From Nautiliales bacterium (GTDB lineage Bacteria; Campylobacterota; Campylobacteria; Campylobacterales; JAADDX01): a stretch of 64,000 bases of DNA. The number at the start of each line of letters is the position of its first letter. The first letter of the stretch is position 1. Location of the stretch: the NCBI GenBank assembly GCA_030826765.1, contig JAUUDM010000033.1, positions 47,909-111,908 on the forward strand. Reading direction: 5' to 3'. The position numbers and the translations under genes were made by a program. Below the pieces are notes generated by a model. It ran no database searches. It was not told the DNA's origin and saw nothing but the letters and a program-made list of their open reading frames with translations. This document shows, in pieces, positions 10,748 to 19,898 of this stretch.

Positions 10748-11515
10748 TTACTCGAATTGACTTTGTCTTTGGGCTGGTGGTAAAAAGCTTAATAGTTTTG
10801 CTTCTAATGTTCTAGGATTATCTCCTGATTGAATAGACATAATTCCCTCAATAATCATAGTCTTAGCTAAAATTTCATCACTATTTCTAAGACCTAACTT
10901 CCCAGCAATAGGACCACCAAAAATATTCCCAATCATTGCTCCATAAAGAGTTGTAAGTAAGGCAACGGCCATTGCTGGACCAATCGCAGAAGGATCAGCC
11001 ATATTTAAAAGCATAGCAACAAGACCAACCAGTGTACCAATCATACCCATAGCTCCAGCAAGTCCTGCCCAACCACTAAAAATAGAGGCCATTGTTTTAT
11101 GTCTTTCATCCATTTGTTCCATATCTATTTCTAAAAGTTCTCTAATAGTATCAGGTTCATTTCCATCCACTGCCATAGAAAGACCTTTTTTCAAAAATTC
11201 ATCTTCTTCATTAGCAACAGGTCCTTCCAGAGCTAAAATTCCATCTCTTCTTGCTTGTGTAGCATACTCTACAAGTTTTTTAATAAGTTCTGGAAAATCT
11301 GGTTGATAACTTGGCTTAATTGCCAACATAAATACTTTTGCAAATTGTGTCATATGCTCCATTTTAAAGTTAATAAATAGAGTCATAATAGAACCAATTA
11401 CAACAATTAGTACTGATTGTGGATCAATATAAGGTCCAATACCAACCCCCATAGCCATTGCTGCAACAATAAGCCCAAGTGCACCAACAAGCCCTATGAC
11501 TGTAGCTAAATCCAA
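10748..11515 (-). CDS. motA: Flagellar stator protein MotA (PomA-like)
   Basis: Inner-membrane stator subunit that pairs with MotB and pushes the rotor. Four transmembrane segments are visible: two near the N-terminus (ATVIGLVGALGLIVAAMA and VLIVVIGSIMTLFI) and two near residues 145-205. Between them is a charged cytoplasmic loop with LEGP and DERHKTMASIF. The 255-residue length and loop are of the PomA/short MotA type. The start is TTG with AGGA eight bases upstream. Its promoter is the palindromic -10 shared with glmU on the other strand. Confidence 0.94.
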   Translation of the reverse strand: MDLATVIGLVGALGLIVAAMAMGVGIGPYIDPQSVLIVVIGSIMTLFINFKMEHMTQFAKVFMLAIKPSYQPDFPELIKKLVEYATQARRDGILALEGPVANEEDEFLKKGLSMAVDGNEPDTIRELLEIDMEQMDERHKTMASIFSGWAGLAGAMGMIGTLVGLVAMLLNMADPSAIGPAMAVALLTTLYGAMIGNIFGGPIAGKLGLRNSDEILAKTMIIEGIMSIQSGDNPRTLEAKLLSFLPPAQRQSQFE

Positions 11516-11542
11516 TTTTATATTCCTTTTATAATTTTTTGC

Positions 11543-11552
11543 TATAATTATA
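11543..11552. promoter_or_regulatory. Palindromic bidirectional -10 element between motA and glmU
   Basis: The ten bases TATAATTATA are their own reverse complement and contain TATAAT on both strands: 11543-11548 forward and 11547-11552 reverse. Starts would fall near 11555 for glmU and 11540 for motA, giving leaders of roughly 24 bases on each side. The forward copy is preceded by a T run and TTTTGC, in keeping with sigma-70 promoters in this phylum. No other convincing -10 lies in the 63-base gap. Confidence 0.65.
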
Positions 11553-11578
11553 ACAAATTTTTATAAAAAAGGGTTTAA

Positions 11579-12871
11579 ATGTTATCTGTTATTATTATGG
11601 CCGCTGGAAAAGGGACAAGAATGAAATCAAATTTACCAAAAGTTTTACATAAAATTAGTGGTAAAGAAATGTTATTTTATTCTATAAATGAAGCTAAAAA
11701 ATTATCAAATAATATAAATGTCGTAGTTTATCATCAAAAAGAAAAAGTAATTGAAACTATGGAAAAATATTTTGATGATGTTGAATTTATAACACAAGAC
11801 CATGAAAATTTCCCTGGAACTGGTGGTGCAGTTAAATGTTGTAATCCTAAAAATGAAAAAGTTTTTATTCTAAATGGAGATATGCCTTTAGTTACAAGTG
11901 AAGAACTTCAAAAATTTAACAAAATTGACGCTGATATTGTAATGAGTGTAATAAAACTTGATAATCCTAATGGTTATGGAAGAGTAGTTATTAAAAATGA
12001 TAAAGTAACAAAAATTATAGAACAAAAAGATGCAAATGAGGAAGAATTAAAAATAAAATTTGTAAATGCTGGAGTTTATTTAATTAAAAAAGAGATTTTA
12101 GATGAATTCTTACCTAAATTAAATAATAATAATTCTCAAAAAGAATATTATTTAACTGATATTATTGATTTGGCAAATAAAGCTGGAAAAACTATAAAAG
12201 CTATTGAAGTAAAAGAAGAAGATTTTAAAGGTGTAAATTCTAAATTTGATTTAGCAAATGCAGAAATTATTCATCAAAATAGAATAAAAGAAAAATGGAT
12301 GAGAAAGGGTGTAATTATGCATTTACCTCAAACTATTTTCATAGAAGATGATGTAGAATTTATAGGTGAATGTGAAATTGAAAGTGGATGTGTATTCAAA
12401 GGAAAATCTGTAATAAAAGAGAGTTATATAAAAGCAAATACAATTATTGAAGATGCTGAAATTGAAAATTCTGAAATTGGACCAATGGCGAGAATAAGAC
12501 CTGCTTCAAAAATAATAGATAGTAAAATTGGAAACTTTGTAGAAATCAAAAAATCAACTCTAAATGATGTAAAAGCTGGACATTTAAGCTATTTAGGTGA
12601 TGCCCAAATAGAAAGTGGAACAAATATAGGAGCTGGAACAATTACTTGTAATTACGATGGTATTAATAAATATAAAACAAAAATAGGCAAAAATGTTTTT
12701 ATTGGAAGTGATTCTCAATTAGTAGCACCTATTGTGATTGAAGATGATGTAATGATAGCAGCTGGAAGTACTATTACAAAAGATGTAAAAAAAGGTGACT
12801 TAGCAATATCAAGAACTCCTCAAAAATCTGTAAAAGGGTTCTTTTATAAATTTTTTAAAAAGGATAAGTAA
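11579..12871 (+). CDS. glmU: Bifunctional UDP-N-acetylglucosamine pyrophosphorylase / glucosamine-1-phosphate N-acetyltransferase
   Basis: Makes UDP-GlcNAc for peptidoglycan and LPS. The N-terminal nucleotidyltransferase domain has [11 protein letters not shown] (residues 7-17) and [10 protein letters not shown] near 185. The C-terminal left-handed beta-helix carries hexapeptide repeats and the acetyltransferase region [13 protein letters not shown]. Length 430 is slightly shorter than E. coli GlmU (456) but complete. A ribosome-binding AAAAGGG lies just upstream of the ATG. The stop codon's last base is the first base of the next gene (TAATG). Confidence 0.97.
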   Translation: MLSVIIMAAGKGTRMKSNLPKVLHKISGKEMLFYSINEAKKLSNNINVVVYHQKEKVIETMEKYFDDVEFITQDHENFPGTGGAVKCCNPKNEKVFILNGDMPLVTSEELQKFNKIDADIVMSVIKLDNPNGYGRVVIKNDKVTKIIEQKDANEEELKIKFVNAGVYLIKKEILDEFLPKLNNNNSQKEYYLTDIIDLANKAGKTIKAIEVKEEDFKGVNSKFDLANAEIIHQNRIKEKWMRKGVIMHLPQTIFIEDDVEFIGECEIESGCVFKGKSVIKESYIKANTIIEDAEIENSEIGPMARIRPASKIIDSKIGNFVEIKKSTLNDVKAGHLSYLGDAQIESGTNIGAGTITCNYDGINKYKTKIGKNVFIGSDSQLVAPIVIEDDVMIAAGSTITKDVKKGDLAISRTPQKSVKGFFYKFFKKDK

Positions 12872-14118
12872 TGAATTATATTATAAATTTCTTTCAAAAT
12901 ATGTCAATAAAACAAAAACTATATCAAAATGCTTTTTGGGCTACAATTTATATGCTAATACTTGGTTTAGTGGGTTTATATTTTTTAAACGAAATTGGAA
13001 ATTTAATTGATAAACATGAATTAGAAGACATTAAAGAAAAAATAGAATTTGCAAAAGAAGTTATAATTTCTTTAAATATAATTTTTGCTATTATTATAAT
13101 ATTTTTTTCTATATTTTTTGCAAAAATAATATCTTCTCCTATATTAAAATTAGAAAAAGAAATTACAGATCTTTCACAAACAAAAAATTTAACTAAAAAT
13201 ATAGATTTAGGAACAAAAGATGAAATAGGAGAAATATCAAAATATATACTTAATTTAGTAGAAACTATTAGAGAAACATTAACTAATACCATACATGAAA
13301 TAAATAAAAGTACTCCTTTAGTAAACAGTGTTGATACTGGTTCTAAGGAATTAATAAAAAAAATAGAATTACAAAATGAAAAAATTACTATTATAAAAAA
13401 TATAATAGATGATTTATATCAAAGAATTGATAAAATGGAAGAAGATATAATTTCTACTACTGATGATTCGCAAAAAGTTAAAAAGATCTTAACTATATTT
13501 AGTGGAGAGTTAGATAAAAGTGTAGCAGATATTACCAATACACAAAAAGAAGAAGAAGAATTAGCAGCACAAGCTTATAGCTTAAAAGAATCTTCTGAAC
13601 AATCAAAAGAAGTAATAGAAATTATAAAAACTATTTCTGAACAAACAGAATTATTATCATTAAATGCAGCAATTGAAGCAGCAAGGGCAGGAGAAGCTGG
13701 AAGAGGTTTTGCTGTAGTTGCTGATGAAGTTAGAAAGTTAGCTGAGAGAACAAATAAAGCATTAATTGAAATTAATTCTATTATAAATACTATTTCAGAA
13801 GGTGCTCAAAATATGTCTAATGAAATAATAGGAAATAGTCAAAAAATGAATAATATTGCTAATAATGCTCAAAATTTAAAAAATAAATTATTAGAAGTTA
13901 CAACTAATTTAGATAACACTATAAATAAATCTTTACAAGCAACACAAGAATCAACTTATATTTCTATCCAAACAAAAGAGCTCATGAAACTTAGTTTAGA
14001 CATTACAGAGTTATCACATTCTAATTTAAAATTTGCTAAAAAAACAACTAAAAATATTCAAAAAACTATCAATTCATTAAAATCAATTGAATCTTCAGCA
14101 AAAGAATTTAAAATATGA
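12871..14118 (+). CDS. Methyl-accepting chemotaxis protein with no large sensory domain
   Basis: Chemoreceptor-type signalling protein. Two hydrophobic helices (about residues 22-42 and 68-90) are separated by only some 25 residues, so there is no room for a normal periplasmic ligand domain. A HAMP-like region follows at 90-145. The signalling tip is intact ([29 protein letters not shown], about residues 255-295). The signal must therefore be sensed by the membrane/HAMP portion or through a partner. It shares a TAATG junction with glmU and overlaps coaBC by four bases. The C-terminus resembles that of the receptor at 1-1764. Confidence 0.9.
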   Translation: MNYIINFFQNMSIKQKLYQNAFWATIYMLILGLVGLYFLNEIGNLIDKHELEDIKEKIEFAKEVIISLNIIFAIIIIFFSIFFAKIISSPILKLEKEITDLSQTKNLTKNIDLGTKDEIGEISKYILNLVETIRETLTNTIHEINKSTPLVNSVDTGSKELIKKIELQNEKITIIKNIIDDLYQRIDKMEEDIISTTDDSQKVKKILTIFSGELDKSVADITNTQKEEEELAAQAYSLKESSEQSKEVIEIIKTISEQTELLSLNAAIEAARAGEAGRGFAVVADEVRKLAERTNKALIEINSIINTISEGAQNMSNEIIGNSQKMNNIANNAQNLKNKLLEVTTNLDNTINKSLQATQESTYISIQTKELMKLSLDITELSHSNLKFAKKTTKNIQKTINSLKSIESSAKEFKI

Positions 14119-15272
14119 ATATATTAATTGGTGTAACAGGAAGTATTGCAATTTATAAAACATTAGAACTTATTCGTTTGTTTGTAAAAAATGGAGATAA
14201 TGTTAGAGTTATTATGACAAACTCAGCTAAAAAATTTATAAATCCATTAACATTTAAAACTTTAACAAGAAACAAAATTTTAGATGAAACAACTGAAGAT
14301 TGGAGTAATGATTTTAATCATATTGATATAGGTAAATGGGCTGATATTTTTATAATTGCCCCAGCTACTGCAAATACTGTAAATAAAATAAATGCAGGAA
14401 TTGCAGATAATTTACTTTTACAAACTTATTTAGCATTTACCAAAGAAGTTTTAATAGCCCCAAGTGCTAATACAAATATGTATATGCATCCAACAACTCA
14501 AACAAGTCTAAAAAATCTACAAAAGGATTTAACAATTATAGAAGCAGATTCTGGGTTACTTGCTTGTGGTGATACTGGAATTGGAAAAATGGCAGATGTA
14601 AATGACATTTTTTACAAAAGTATGAGGATTTTAAATAAAAAAGAGTTTTGGTGCAATAAAAATGTAATAGTAACAGCAGGTGGAACTATAGAAAAAATAG
14701 ATGACGTTAGATTTATTAGTAATTTTTCAAGTGGGAAAATGGGAGAAGCTTTGGCACTTGAGCTATATATTTCTGGAGCAAATGTTACACTTCTTAGCTC
14801 AAAAACACACAATTTACCAAAAGAGATAAAAATTATTGCTTTTGAAAGTGTGAAAAATTTAAAAACAAAACTTGATGAATTAACTCCTAAAAATGATTAT
14901 TTATTTATGGCTGCAGCCGTAAGTGATTATTCTCCTATTTATTCAAAAGGAAAAATCAAAAAAGATAAATTAAATAGCAATACTTGGAAACTTGAAATGA
15001 CAAAAAATATAGATATTTTAGCTTCTATAAATGGTATTAAAAAAATTGGATTCAAAGCGGAAACAGATGAAAAAAATGCCCTAAATTCTGCTAAAAAAGC
15101 ACTAATATCAAAAAATGCAAATGCAATTTGCTTGAATTTACTTACAAAAAATAATTTTGGAAGTGATGAAAATGAAGTTATTTTCATTACAAAAGATAGT
15201 GAAACAAAAATACCACAAGCAAATAAAAGAGAAATTGCAAAAAAAATAATAGAGCTAAGTCAAAATGTTTAA
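14115..15272 (+). CDS. coaBC: Bifunctional phosphopantothenoylcysteine decarboxylase / phosphopantothenate-cysteine ligase
   Basis: Catalyses two steps of coenzyme A synthesis. The N-terminal CoaC flavoprotein has [10 protein letters not shown] at residues 6-15, the catalytic histidine region [11 protein letters not shown] near 60, [11 protein letters not shown] near 116, and the cysteine-containing lid [13 protein letters not shown] near 155. The CoaB domain follows with [20 protein letters not shown] and [10 protein letters not shown]. Length 385 is normal. The pathway partner coaX lies at 21.2-21.8 kb. It overlaps the following gene by eight bases. Confidence 0.96.
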   Translation: MNILIGVTGSIAIYKTLELIRLFVKNGDNVRVIMTNSAKKFINPLTFKTLTRNKILDETTEDWSNDFNHIDIGKWADIFIIAPATANTVNKINAGIADNLLLQTYLAFTKEVLIAPSANTNMYMHPTTQTSLKNLQKDLTIIEADSGLLACGDTGIGKMADVNDIFYKSMRILNKKEFWCNKNVIVTAGGTIEKIDDVRFISNFSSGKMGEALALELYISGANVTLLSSKTHNLPKEIKIIAFESVKNLKTKLDELTPKNDYLFMAAAVSDYSPIYSKGKIKKDKLNSNTWKLEMTKNIDILASINGIKKIGFKAETDEKNALNSAKKALISKNANAICLNLLTKNNFGSDENEVIFITKDSETKIPQANKREIAKKIIELSQNV

Positions 15273-15987
15273 TATTTCTCAAATTGGCAAAATTATGAAA
15301 GCCACAAACAGACTTAATATGCCAACTGAATTCAATTCAACTCTACCTCTTACAATAACAGTAAAAAAACAACTAAACCCCATAAGATATCTACTTCAAT
15401 TAGGTAAAAAAGAAGTAGAAGTAAAATCTTATACTAAATTAGAAATCGGAGCAAATTATAAAGCACAAATCAATCAAACAGACAATAAAATAGAAATTAA
15501 AAACCTTTCAAAAATACCTACTATTTTTAATAAAATTCCTAAAACTTTAAATTATACAATAGATGATTTAATCAAAGATGACTCTTTAAAAGATAATAAA
15601 AGTTATAAACATTTTTTATTAAATCATTTAGCAAATTCTAATTCAAAAGATGAATTTTTGTTTTTCACTCAACTTTTACTTGCTGATAATCAACAAATCA
15701 AACATCTTTTTATCAATGAAAAGAAAAAAAGAGCTTTAATGCAATTAAAATATAAAAAAAACAGATTAAAATTTTATGGATTTTTTGAACATTTAGGAGC
15801 AATTGGAGGAGAAATGTTTTTGGCAGATACTATTTATCTAAATTTAATGGTAGAATTTCAAAATAGTTTAACTTTAATAAATCAAAATATTGATGAATTA
15901 AAAGGAATAGTTGTAAATATCAAACAAGAAAAAATAAAACCACTATTTGAAGTAAGTAATAATAGTTTATTAAATCTAAAAGCATAA
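15265..15987 (+). CDS. Conserved-looking protein of unknown function
   Basis: 240 residues, not recognised with confidence. The N-terminus is basic with no signal peptide or membrane helix. Residues 25-85 look beta-rich (LPLTITVKKQLNPIRYLLQL, then KSYTKLEIGANYKAQI), suggesting a small barrel. The C-terminal half is mixed alpha/beta and contains a glycine-rich HLGAIGGEMFLAD. The layout (small beta domain, then a domain predicted to be globular) is loosely reminiscent of flagellar hook-length control C-termini, but no FliK motif is visible and I do not assign it. It is translationally coupled to coaBC and followed by uppS after 11 bases. Confidence 0.7.
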   Translation: MFNISQIGKIMKATNRLNMPTEFNSTLPLTITVKKQLNPIRYLLQLGKKEVEVKSYTKLEIGANYKAQINQTDNKIEIKNLSKIPTIFNKIPKTLNYTIDDLIKDDSLKDNKSYKHFLLNHLANSNSKDEFLFFTQLLLADNQQIKHLFINEKKKRALMQLKYKKNRLKFYGFFEHLGAIGGEMFLADTIYLNLMVEFQNSLTLINQNIDELKGIVVNIKQEKIKPLFEVSNNSLLNLKA

Positions 15988-15998
15988 GGAAAAAAAAT

Positions 15999-16673
15999 AT
16001 GCATTTATCTATAATTATGGATGGAAATGGAAGATGGGCAAAAGCAAAGGGACTAAATAGAACTGAAGGGCACAAAAAAGGTGCCCAAGTTGTAAAAGAA
16101 ATAACTACTTTTTGTGCTAATAATGATAAAATAAATTATTTAAGTTTATATGCATTTAGTACTGAAAATTGGAAAAGACCAAAATATGAGGTTGAATTTT
16201 TAATGAAATTATTAGATAATTGGCTTAAAAATGAGCTTGATACTTATTTAAAAAATGAAGTTAAATTTGAAGTAATTGGAGATATTTCTAAGTTTTCAGA
16301 TAAATTGCAAAAAAGAATTGAAATCACAAGAGAAAAAACAAAAAATTTCACAAAACTTACTCAAGTTTTAGCACTAAATTATGGTGGTAGAGATGAAATT
16401 ACAAGAGCAGTTAAAAAATTATGCGATAATAAAGAAAAAATAAGTGACGAAAATATAAATAAATATTTAGATACAGCTATTCATAATATTCCAGATGTAG
16501 ATTTACTTATTAGAACGAGTGGAGAAATTAGAGTTAGTAACTTTTTATTGTGGCAAATTGCTTATGCTGAAATGTTTTTTACAAAAACTTTATGGCCAGA
16601 TTTTACTCCACAAGAATTAGAAAAAATAATAGAAGATTTTGAAAAAAGGGAAAGAAGATATGGAGGTATATAA
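15999..16673 (+). CDS. uppS: Undecaprenyl diphosphate synthase
   Basis: cis-Prenyltransferase that makes the C55 carrier lipid for cell-wall and LPS synthesis. It begins MHLSIIMDGNGRWAKAKG, with the catalytic Asp in MDGNGRW; the family usually has a few more residues before this motif. LSLYAFSTENWKRP, LNYGGRDEI and LIRTSGEIRVSNFLLWQ are the other signatures. Length 224 is in the low normal range. It overlaps the prepilin peptidase gene. Confidence 0.96.
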   Translation: MHLSIIMDGNGRWAKAKGLNRTEGHKKGAQVVKEITTFCANNDKINYLSLYAFSTENWKRPKYEVEFLMKLLDNWLKNELDTYLKNEVKFEVIGDISKFSDKLQKRIEITREKTKNFTKLTQVLALNYGGRDEITRAVKKLCDNKEKISDENINKYLDTAIHNIPDVDLLIRTSGEIRVSNFLLWQIAYAEMFFTKTLWPDFTPQELEKIIEDFEKRERRYGGI

Positions 16674-17406
16674 TTTAATCTTAGCTATCATCTTTGGTAT
16701 CTTAATAGGTAGTTTTTTAAATGTAGTAATATTAAGAATACCAAAAAATGAAAATATAATATTTCCAGCAAGTCACTGCCCTACTTGTAAAACACCTCTA
16801 AAATGGTGGCATAATATACCTATAATTTCTTATATTTTTCTAAAAGGAAAATGTGCTTTTTGTAAAGAAAAAATTTCAATTCAATATCCATTAGTTGAAT
16901 TAGCAAGTGGTATAATTGTTGGAATTGTTTATTATAAAAATGGATTTGATATATATTCACTAATGCTTATGGCTTCTTTTTTATCTCTATTAGTTTCAAG
17001 TGTAGTAGATTTAAAATATAAAGCTATTACTTATATTATGAATATATTACCAGTTACATTTGCTATCTTTTCAAACGAAGATATTTTAGAAAATTTCAAA
17101 AATGCATTGCTTTTAGCAGGAGGAGCTGTTTTTATACGTGATTATGTAAGTGCTTTTATAAATAAAGAAGCAATGGGAGATGGAGATATCTTAGTATTTG
17201 CTACTATGGGAGCAATTTTAGGAATTAAATTATCTTTAATAGCACTATTTTTAGGAGCAATTTTTGCTATTTTCCCAGCAATCTATAATAGAATTGCACA
17301 AAAAGATTTAGAATTGCCTTTTATTCCTTTTTTAAGTTTAGGACTTTTTATAGTGTGGCTATTTGAAAATCAATTTTTAGAAATATGGAATAAACTATAT
17401 GCTTAA
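16660..17406 (+). CDS. Prepilin peptidase (type IV leader peptidase / A24 aspartic protease)
   Basis: Membrane aspartic protease that cleaves and N-methylates type IV pilin-like or pseudopilin leaders. The cytoplasmic CPTC...CAFC zinc-type pairs follow IGSFLNVVILRIP, and the second catalytic motif is GDGD in EAMGDGDILVFATMGA near residue 170. About seven membrane segments are seen. I choose the ATG at 16660, giving 248 residues; a TTG at 16639 would add seven residues inside uppS. No pilin gene is in the window. It overlaps lptF by eight bases. Confidence 0.93.
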   Translation: MEVYNLILAIIFGILIGSFLNVVILRIPKNENIIFPASHCPTCKTPLKWWHNIPIISYIFLKGKCAFCKEKISIQYPLVELASGIIVGIVYYKNGFDIYSLMLMASFLSLLVSSVVDLKYKAITYIMNILPVTFAIFSNEDILENFKNALLLAGGAVFIRDYVSAFINKEAMGDGDILVFATMGAILGIKLSLIALFLGAIFAIFPAIYNRIAQKDLELPFIPFLSLGLFIVWLFENQFLEIWNKLYA

Positions 17407-18376
17407 ATTAGATAAGTACTTAATAGAAAACTTTTTTTCATCATTTTTTACTCTTTTTACAATACTTTTTATTATAGCCTCAATGGTATTTCTGTTAACT
17501 ATTTCCAATATGACTGCCATACTAAAAATAAATATTTTTGAATTTTTATATCTTTATGTTTTAACACTTCCTCAAATTATATTTTATACATTACCTTTAT
17601 CTTTTTTTATAACTGCTGCATTTTCTTTATCTAAACTATTTGAAAATTCAGAACTTATTACAGTATTATCTCTTGGAGTTTCACCAAAAAGAATATTAAA
17701 ACCTTTATTTTTTATTAGTATATTTTTTACTTTTTTACTTTTAATTATTACATTTTTATCAATTCCAACCAGTAATATTTTATATAAAAATTTTATAAAT
17801 GTAAAAAAAACTGAATCACAATTCAATTTTAAACCATCAGAAATTGGACAAAAATTTGGAAATTGGAATATATTTATAGAGAAAAAAGAAAAAAATAGTT
17901 ATAAAAATGTAGTTTTGTATAATAATAAACAGAATATTTTAATTCTAGCAAAAAATGCAAAAACTCATAAAAAAGATAATTATTTTGTTCTATCTTTATA
18001 TGATGGTACAATCTATTATACAAATAAAAAAACAAATATAATAAAGTTTAAACAATTAAATATAAATAATAAAATAAAAATAAATAATTTAAGTATATTA
18101 AAAATAACTGAATACATAAAAACTAACAGAAAAAAAATAAATAAATATTTTCTTATTTCTATATTTCCTTTTATCTCATTTTTTTTTATAGGAGCAATTT
18201 CATTTTTCCATAATAGATATGAGAAAAATCATTCTATTACTTATGCTTTAATAATTTCTATTACTTATTATATCTCAGTTTTTGTTACTTATAAACATCT
18301 ATATTCTATTATTTTAATACCAATATTTATATTAGTTGGATATATATTTGAAAGAAAAAGGATAGCAAGATTTTAA
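17399..18376 (+). CDS. lptF: LptF/LptG family lipopolysaccharide export permease
   Basis: YjgP/YjgQ-type inner-membrane component of the LPS transporter, working with LptB to push LPS onto the periplasmic bridge. Three hydrophobic helices lie in the N-terminal ~120 residues, including VLTLPQIIFYTLPLSFFITA and the ENSELITVLSLGVSP coupling-helix motif typical of the family. A periplasmic beta-rich region spans about 125-240 and three further helices finish the protein. Length 325 is close to the usual 340-360. Whether it is LptF or LptG cannot be settled from sequence alone. The stop overlaps the truA start. Confidence 0.88.
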   Translation: MLKLDKYLIENFFSSFFTLFTILFIIASMVFLLTISNMTAILKINIFEFLYLYVLTLPQIIFYTLPLSFFITAAFSLSKLFENSELITVLSLGVSPKRILKPLFFISIFFTFLLLIITFLSIPTSNILYKNFINVKKTESQFNFKPSEIGQKFGNWNIFIEKKEKNSYKNVVLYNNKQNILILAKNAKTHKKDNYFVLSLYDGTIYYTNKKTNIIKFKQLNINNKIKINNLSILKITEYIKTNRKKINKYFLISIFPFISFFFIGAISFFHNRYEKNHSITYALIISITYYISVFVTYKHLYSIILIPIFILVGYIFERKRIARF

Positions 18377-19107
18377 GAGTTCAAGCAATAATAAGTTATG
18401 ATGGAAGTAAATTTCAAGGGATTCAATCTCAACCACATAAACAAACCGTACAAGATAAAATAGAATTTGCTTTATCAAAACTAAATATAAACAGCAAAAT
18501 CAACTATGCTGGCAGAACTGATACAGGAGTTCATGCTCTAAATCAAAGTGTTGATTTTTTAATTCCTAAATTTTGGCAAGATTTAAATCAATTAAAAATA
18601 TCTCTAAATAAAATAATAGCCCCTTATATTTTCATAAAAACTATTCGTTTAGTAGATAAAAATTTTCATTCAAGATTTTTAGCGACTGCCAGAAGTTACA
18701 GATATCTAATTACAAATCAACCCAGTCCATTTTCAAATGATTATACATTTTACAAAAAAACTTTAGATATAGAAATTATGCAAAAAGCTATAAAATATTT
18801 TATAGGAACTCACGACTTTGAATATTTTCATAAAACTGGAAGCGACACCCATTCATTTATAAGAAAAATTTACAATGCCTATATAATCACTCACAAAAAT
18901 TATGTTATAATCAAATATATAGGAAATGGTTTTTTAAGAAGTCAAGTAAGAATGATGACTGGGTTTCTAATAGATATTTCTGATAAAAAATTAACTATTA
19001 ATGATTTAAAAAATCAAATTGATAAAAATAAAAAAGTATCAACAAAACTAATAATGCCAAATGGATTATATTTTGAAAGAGTTTATTATAAAAGGAGTCA
19101 AAAATGA
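18370..19107 (+). CDS. truA: tRNA pseudouridine synthase A, apparently starting at ATT
   Basis: Converts U38-U40 in tRNA anticodon arms to pseudouridine. The catalytic motif YAGRTDTGVHAL is intact near residue 50, with SYDGSKFQG near 10, RFLATARSYRY, and the C-terminal FLRSQVRMMTGFL. In this frame an upstream stop lies at 18349-18351, and no ATG, GTG or TTG occurs before conserved sequence begins. The best start is ATT at 18370, giving (M)LRVQAIISYDG and 245 residues, with an AAGGA seven bases upstream and overlap with the lptF stop. An ATG at 18778 would remove the active site, so it is rejected. The homology is secure; the start codon is inferred. Confidence 0.88.
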   Translation: MLRVQAIISYDGSKFQGIQSQPHKQTVQDKIEFALSKLNINSKINYAGRTDTGVHALNQSVDFLIPKFWQDLNQLKISLNKIIAPYIFIKTIRLVDKNFHSRFLATARSYRYLITNQPSPFSNDYTFYKKTLDIEIMQKAIKYFIGTHDFEYFHKTGSDTHSFIRKIYNAYIITHKNYVIIKYIGNGFLRSQVRMMTGFLIDISDKKLTINDLKNQIDKNKKVSTKLIMPNGLYFERVYYKRSQK

Positions 19108-19898
19108 GAAAAGCAAGTGTAGCTGGAAGTTTTTATCCAGCAAGTTGTAATGAAATAGAAACACATATAACTTATTTTAATGAAGTTTTAGATAAAAATA
19201 TAGAAGAAAAAGATAGAAAACTTTTTGATTTAAAACCAAAAGCTTTAATCGTTCCACATGCAGGATGGGTATATTCTGGATTTACTGCAAATTTTGTATA
19301 TAGAATGACTAAAAACTTTGATTCTAAAAGAGTTATTTTAATAGGTCCAAGTCATAAAATAGCTTACGAAGGTGCTTCTATTTGTTTAGAGCATGAATAT
19401 GAATCTCCTTGTAAAAATATAAAAATTGATACAGAATACTCTAAGATTCTAAAAGAAAAATTTGATTTAATAAATTTACCTTCAGCTCACGCAGAACATT
19501 CAACAGAAGTTCAAGTTCCTTTTATAGCTCATTATATAAAAGATGTAGAGTTAGTAGAAATAATTTATTCGGATTATTCACCAACAAAACTTAGTGAAAT
19601 TATAAACTTTTTATTGGAAGATAAAAAAAATTTAGTTGTAATAAGTAGTGATTTAAGCCATTATTATGATAAAAAAACAGCAATGGCACTTGATTACAAT
19701 TGTATTCAAGCAGTTCATGATTTAGATGAAAAAATGTTAGATAAATGTGAAGCGTGCGGTAAAATAGGAATAAACGCAATTATCAAAAGTGCTGAAGATT
19801 TAAATTTAACACCTTTAATAGTTGATTATCGAACAAGTGCTGACGCAAGTGGAGATGAGACCCAAGTAGTTGGATATATGAGTGCTATTTTTGTTTAA
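19104..19898 (+). CDS. Memo family protein (AmmeMemoRadiSam B-like)
   Basis: Member of the MEMO1 family, related to extradiol dioxygenases and LigB. Putative metal-binding and pocket motifs are present: VAGSFYP at the N-terminus, PHAGWVYSG near 53, IGPSHKIAYEG near 82, AEHSTEVQVPF near 134 and SSDLSHYYD near 190. Length 264 is typical. In many bacteria Memo genes accompany a radical SAM and an AMMECR1 gene, but neither is visible here. Biochemical function is unclear. It is coupled to truA (ATGA) and overlaps the convergent methyltransferase gene by 14 bases. Confidence 0.9.
   Translation: MRKASVAGSFYPASCNEIETHITYFNEVLDKNIEEKDRKLFDLKPKALIVPHAGWVYSGFTANFVYRMTKNFDSKRVILIGPSHKIAYEGASICLEHEYESPCKNIKIDTEYSKILKEKFDLINLPSAHAEHSTEVQVPFIAHYIKDVELVEIIYSDYSPTKLSEIINFLLEDKKNLVVISSDLSHYYDKKTAMALDYNCIQAVHDLDEKMLDKCEACGKIGINAIIKSAEDLNLTPLIVDYRTSADASGDETQVVGYMSAIFV

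Noticed and set aside
16639..16660. TTG at 16639 as the prepilin peptidase start.
   Set aside because: It adds seven charged residues before the first membrane helix; the ATG at 16660 fits the family start better.
18778..19107. ATG at 18778 as the start of truA.
   Set aside because: It would drop the first 136 residues including the catalytic AGRTDTGVHAL, which are clearly encoded upstream in the same frame.
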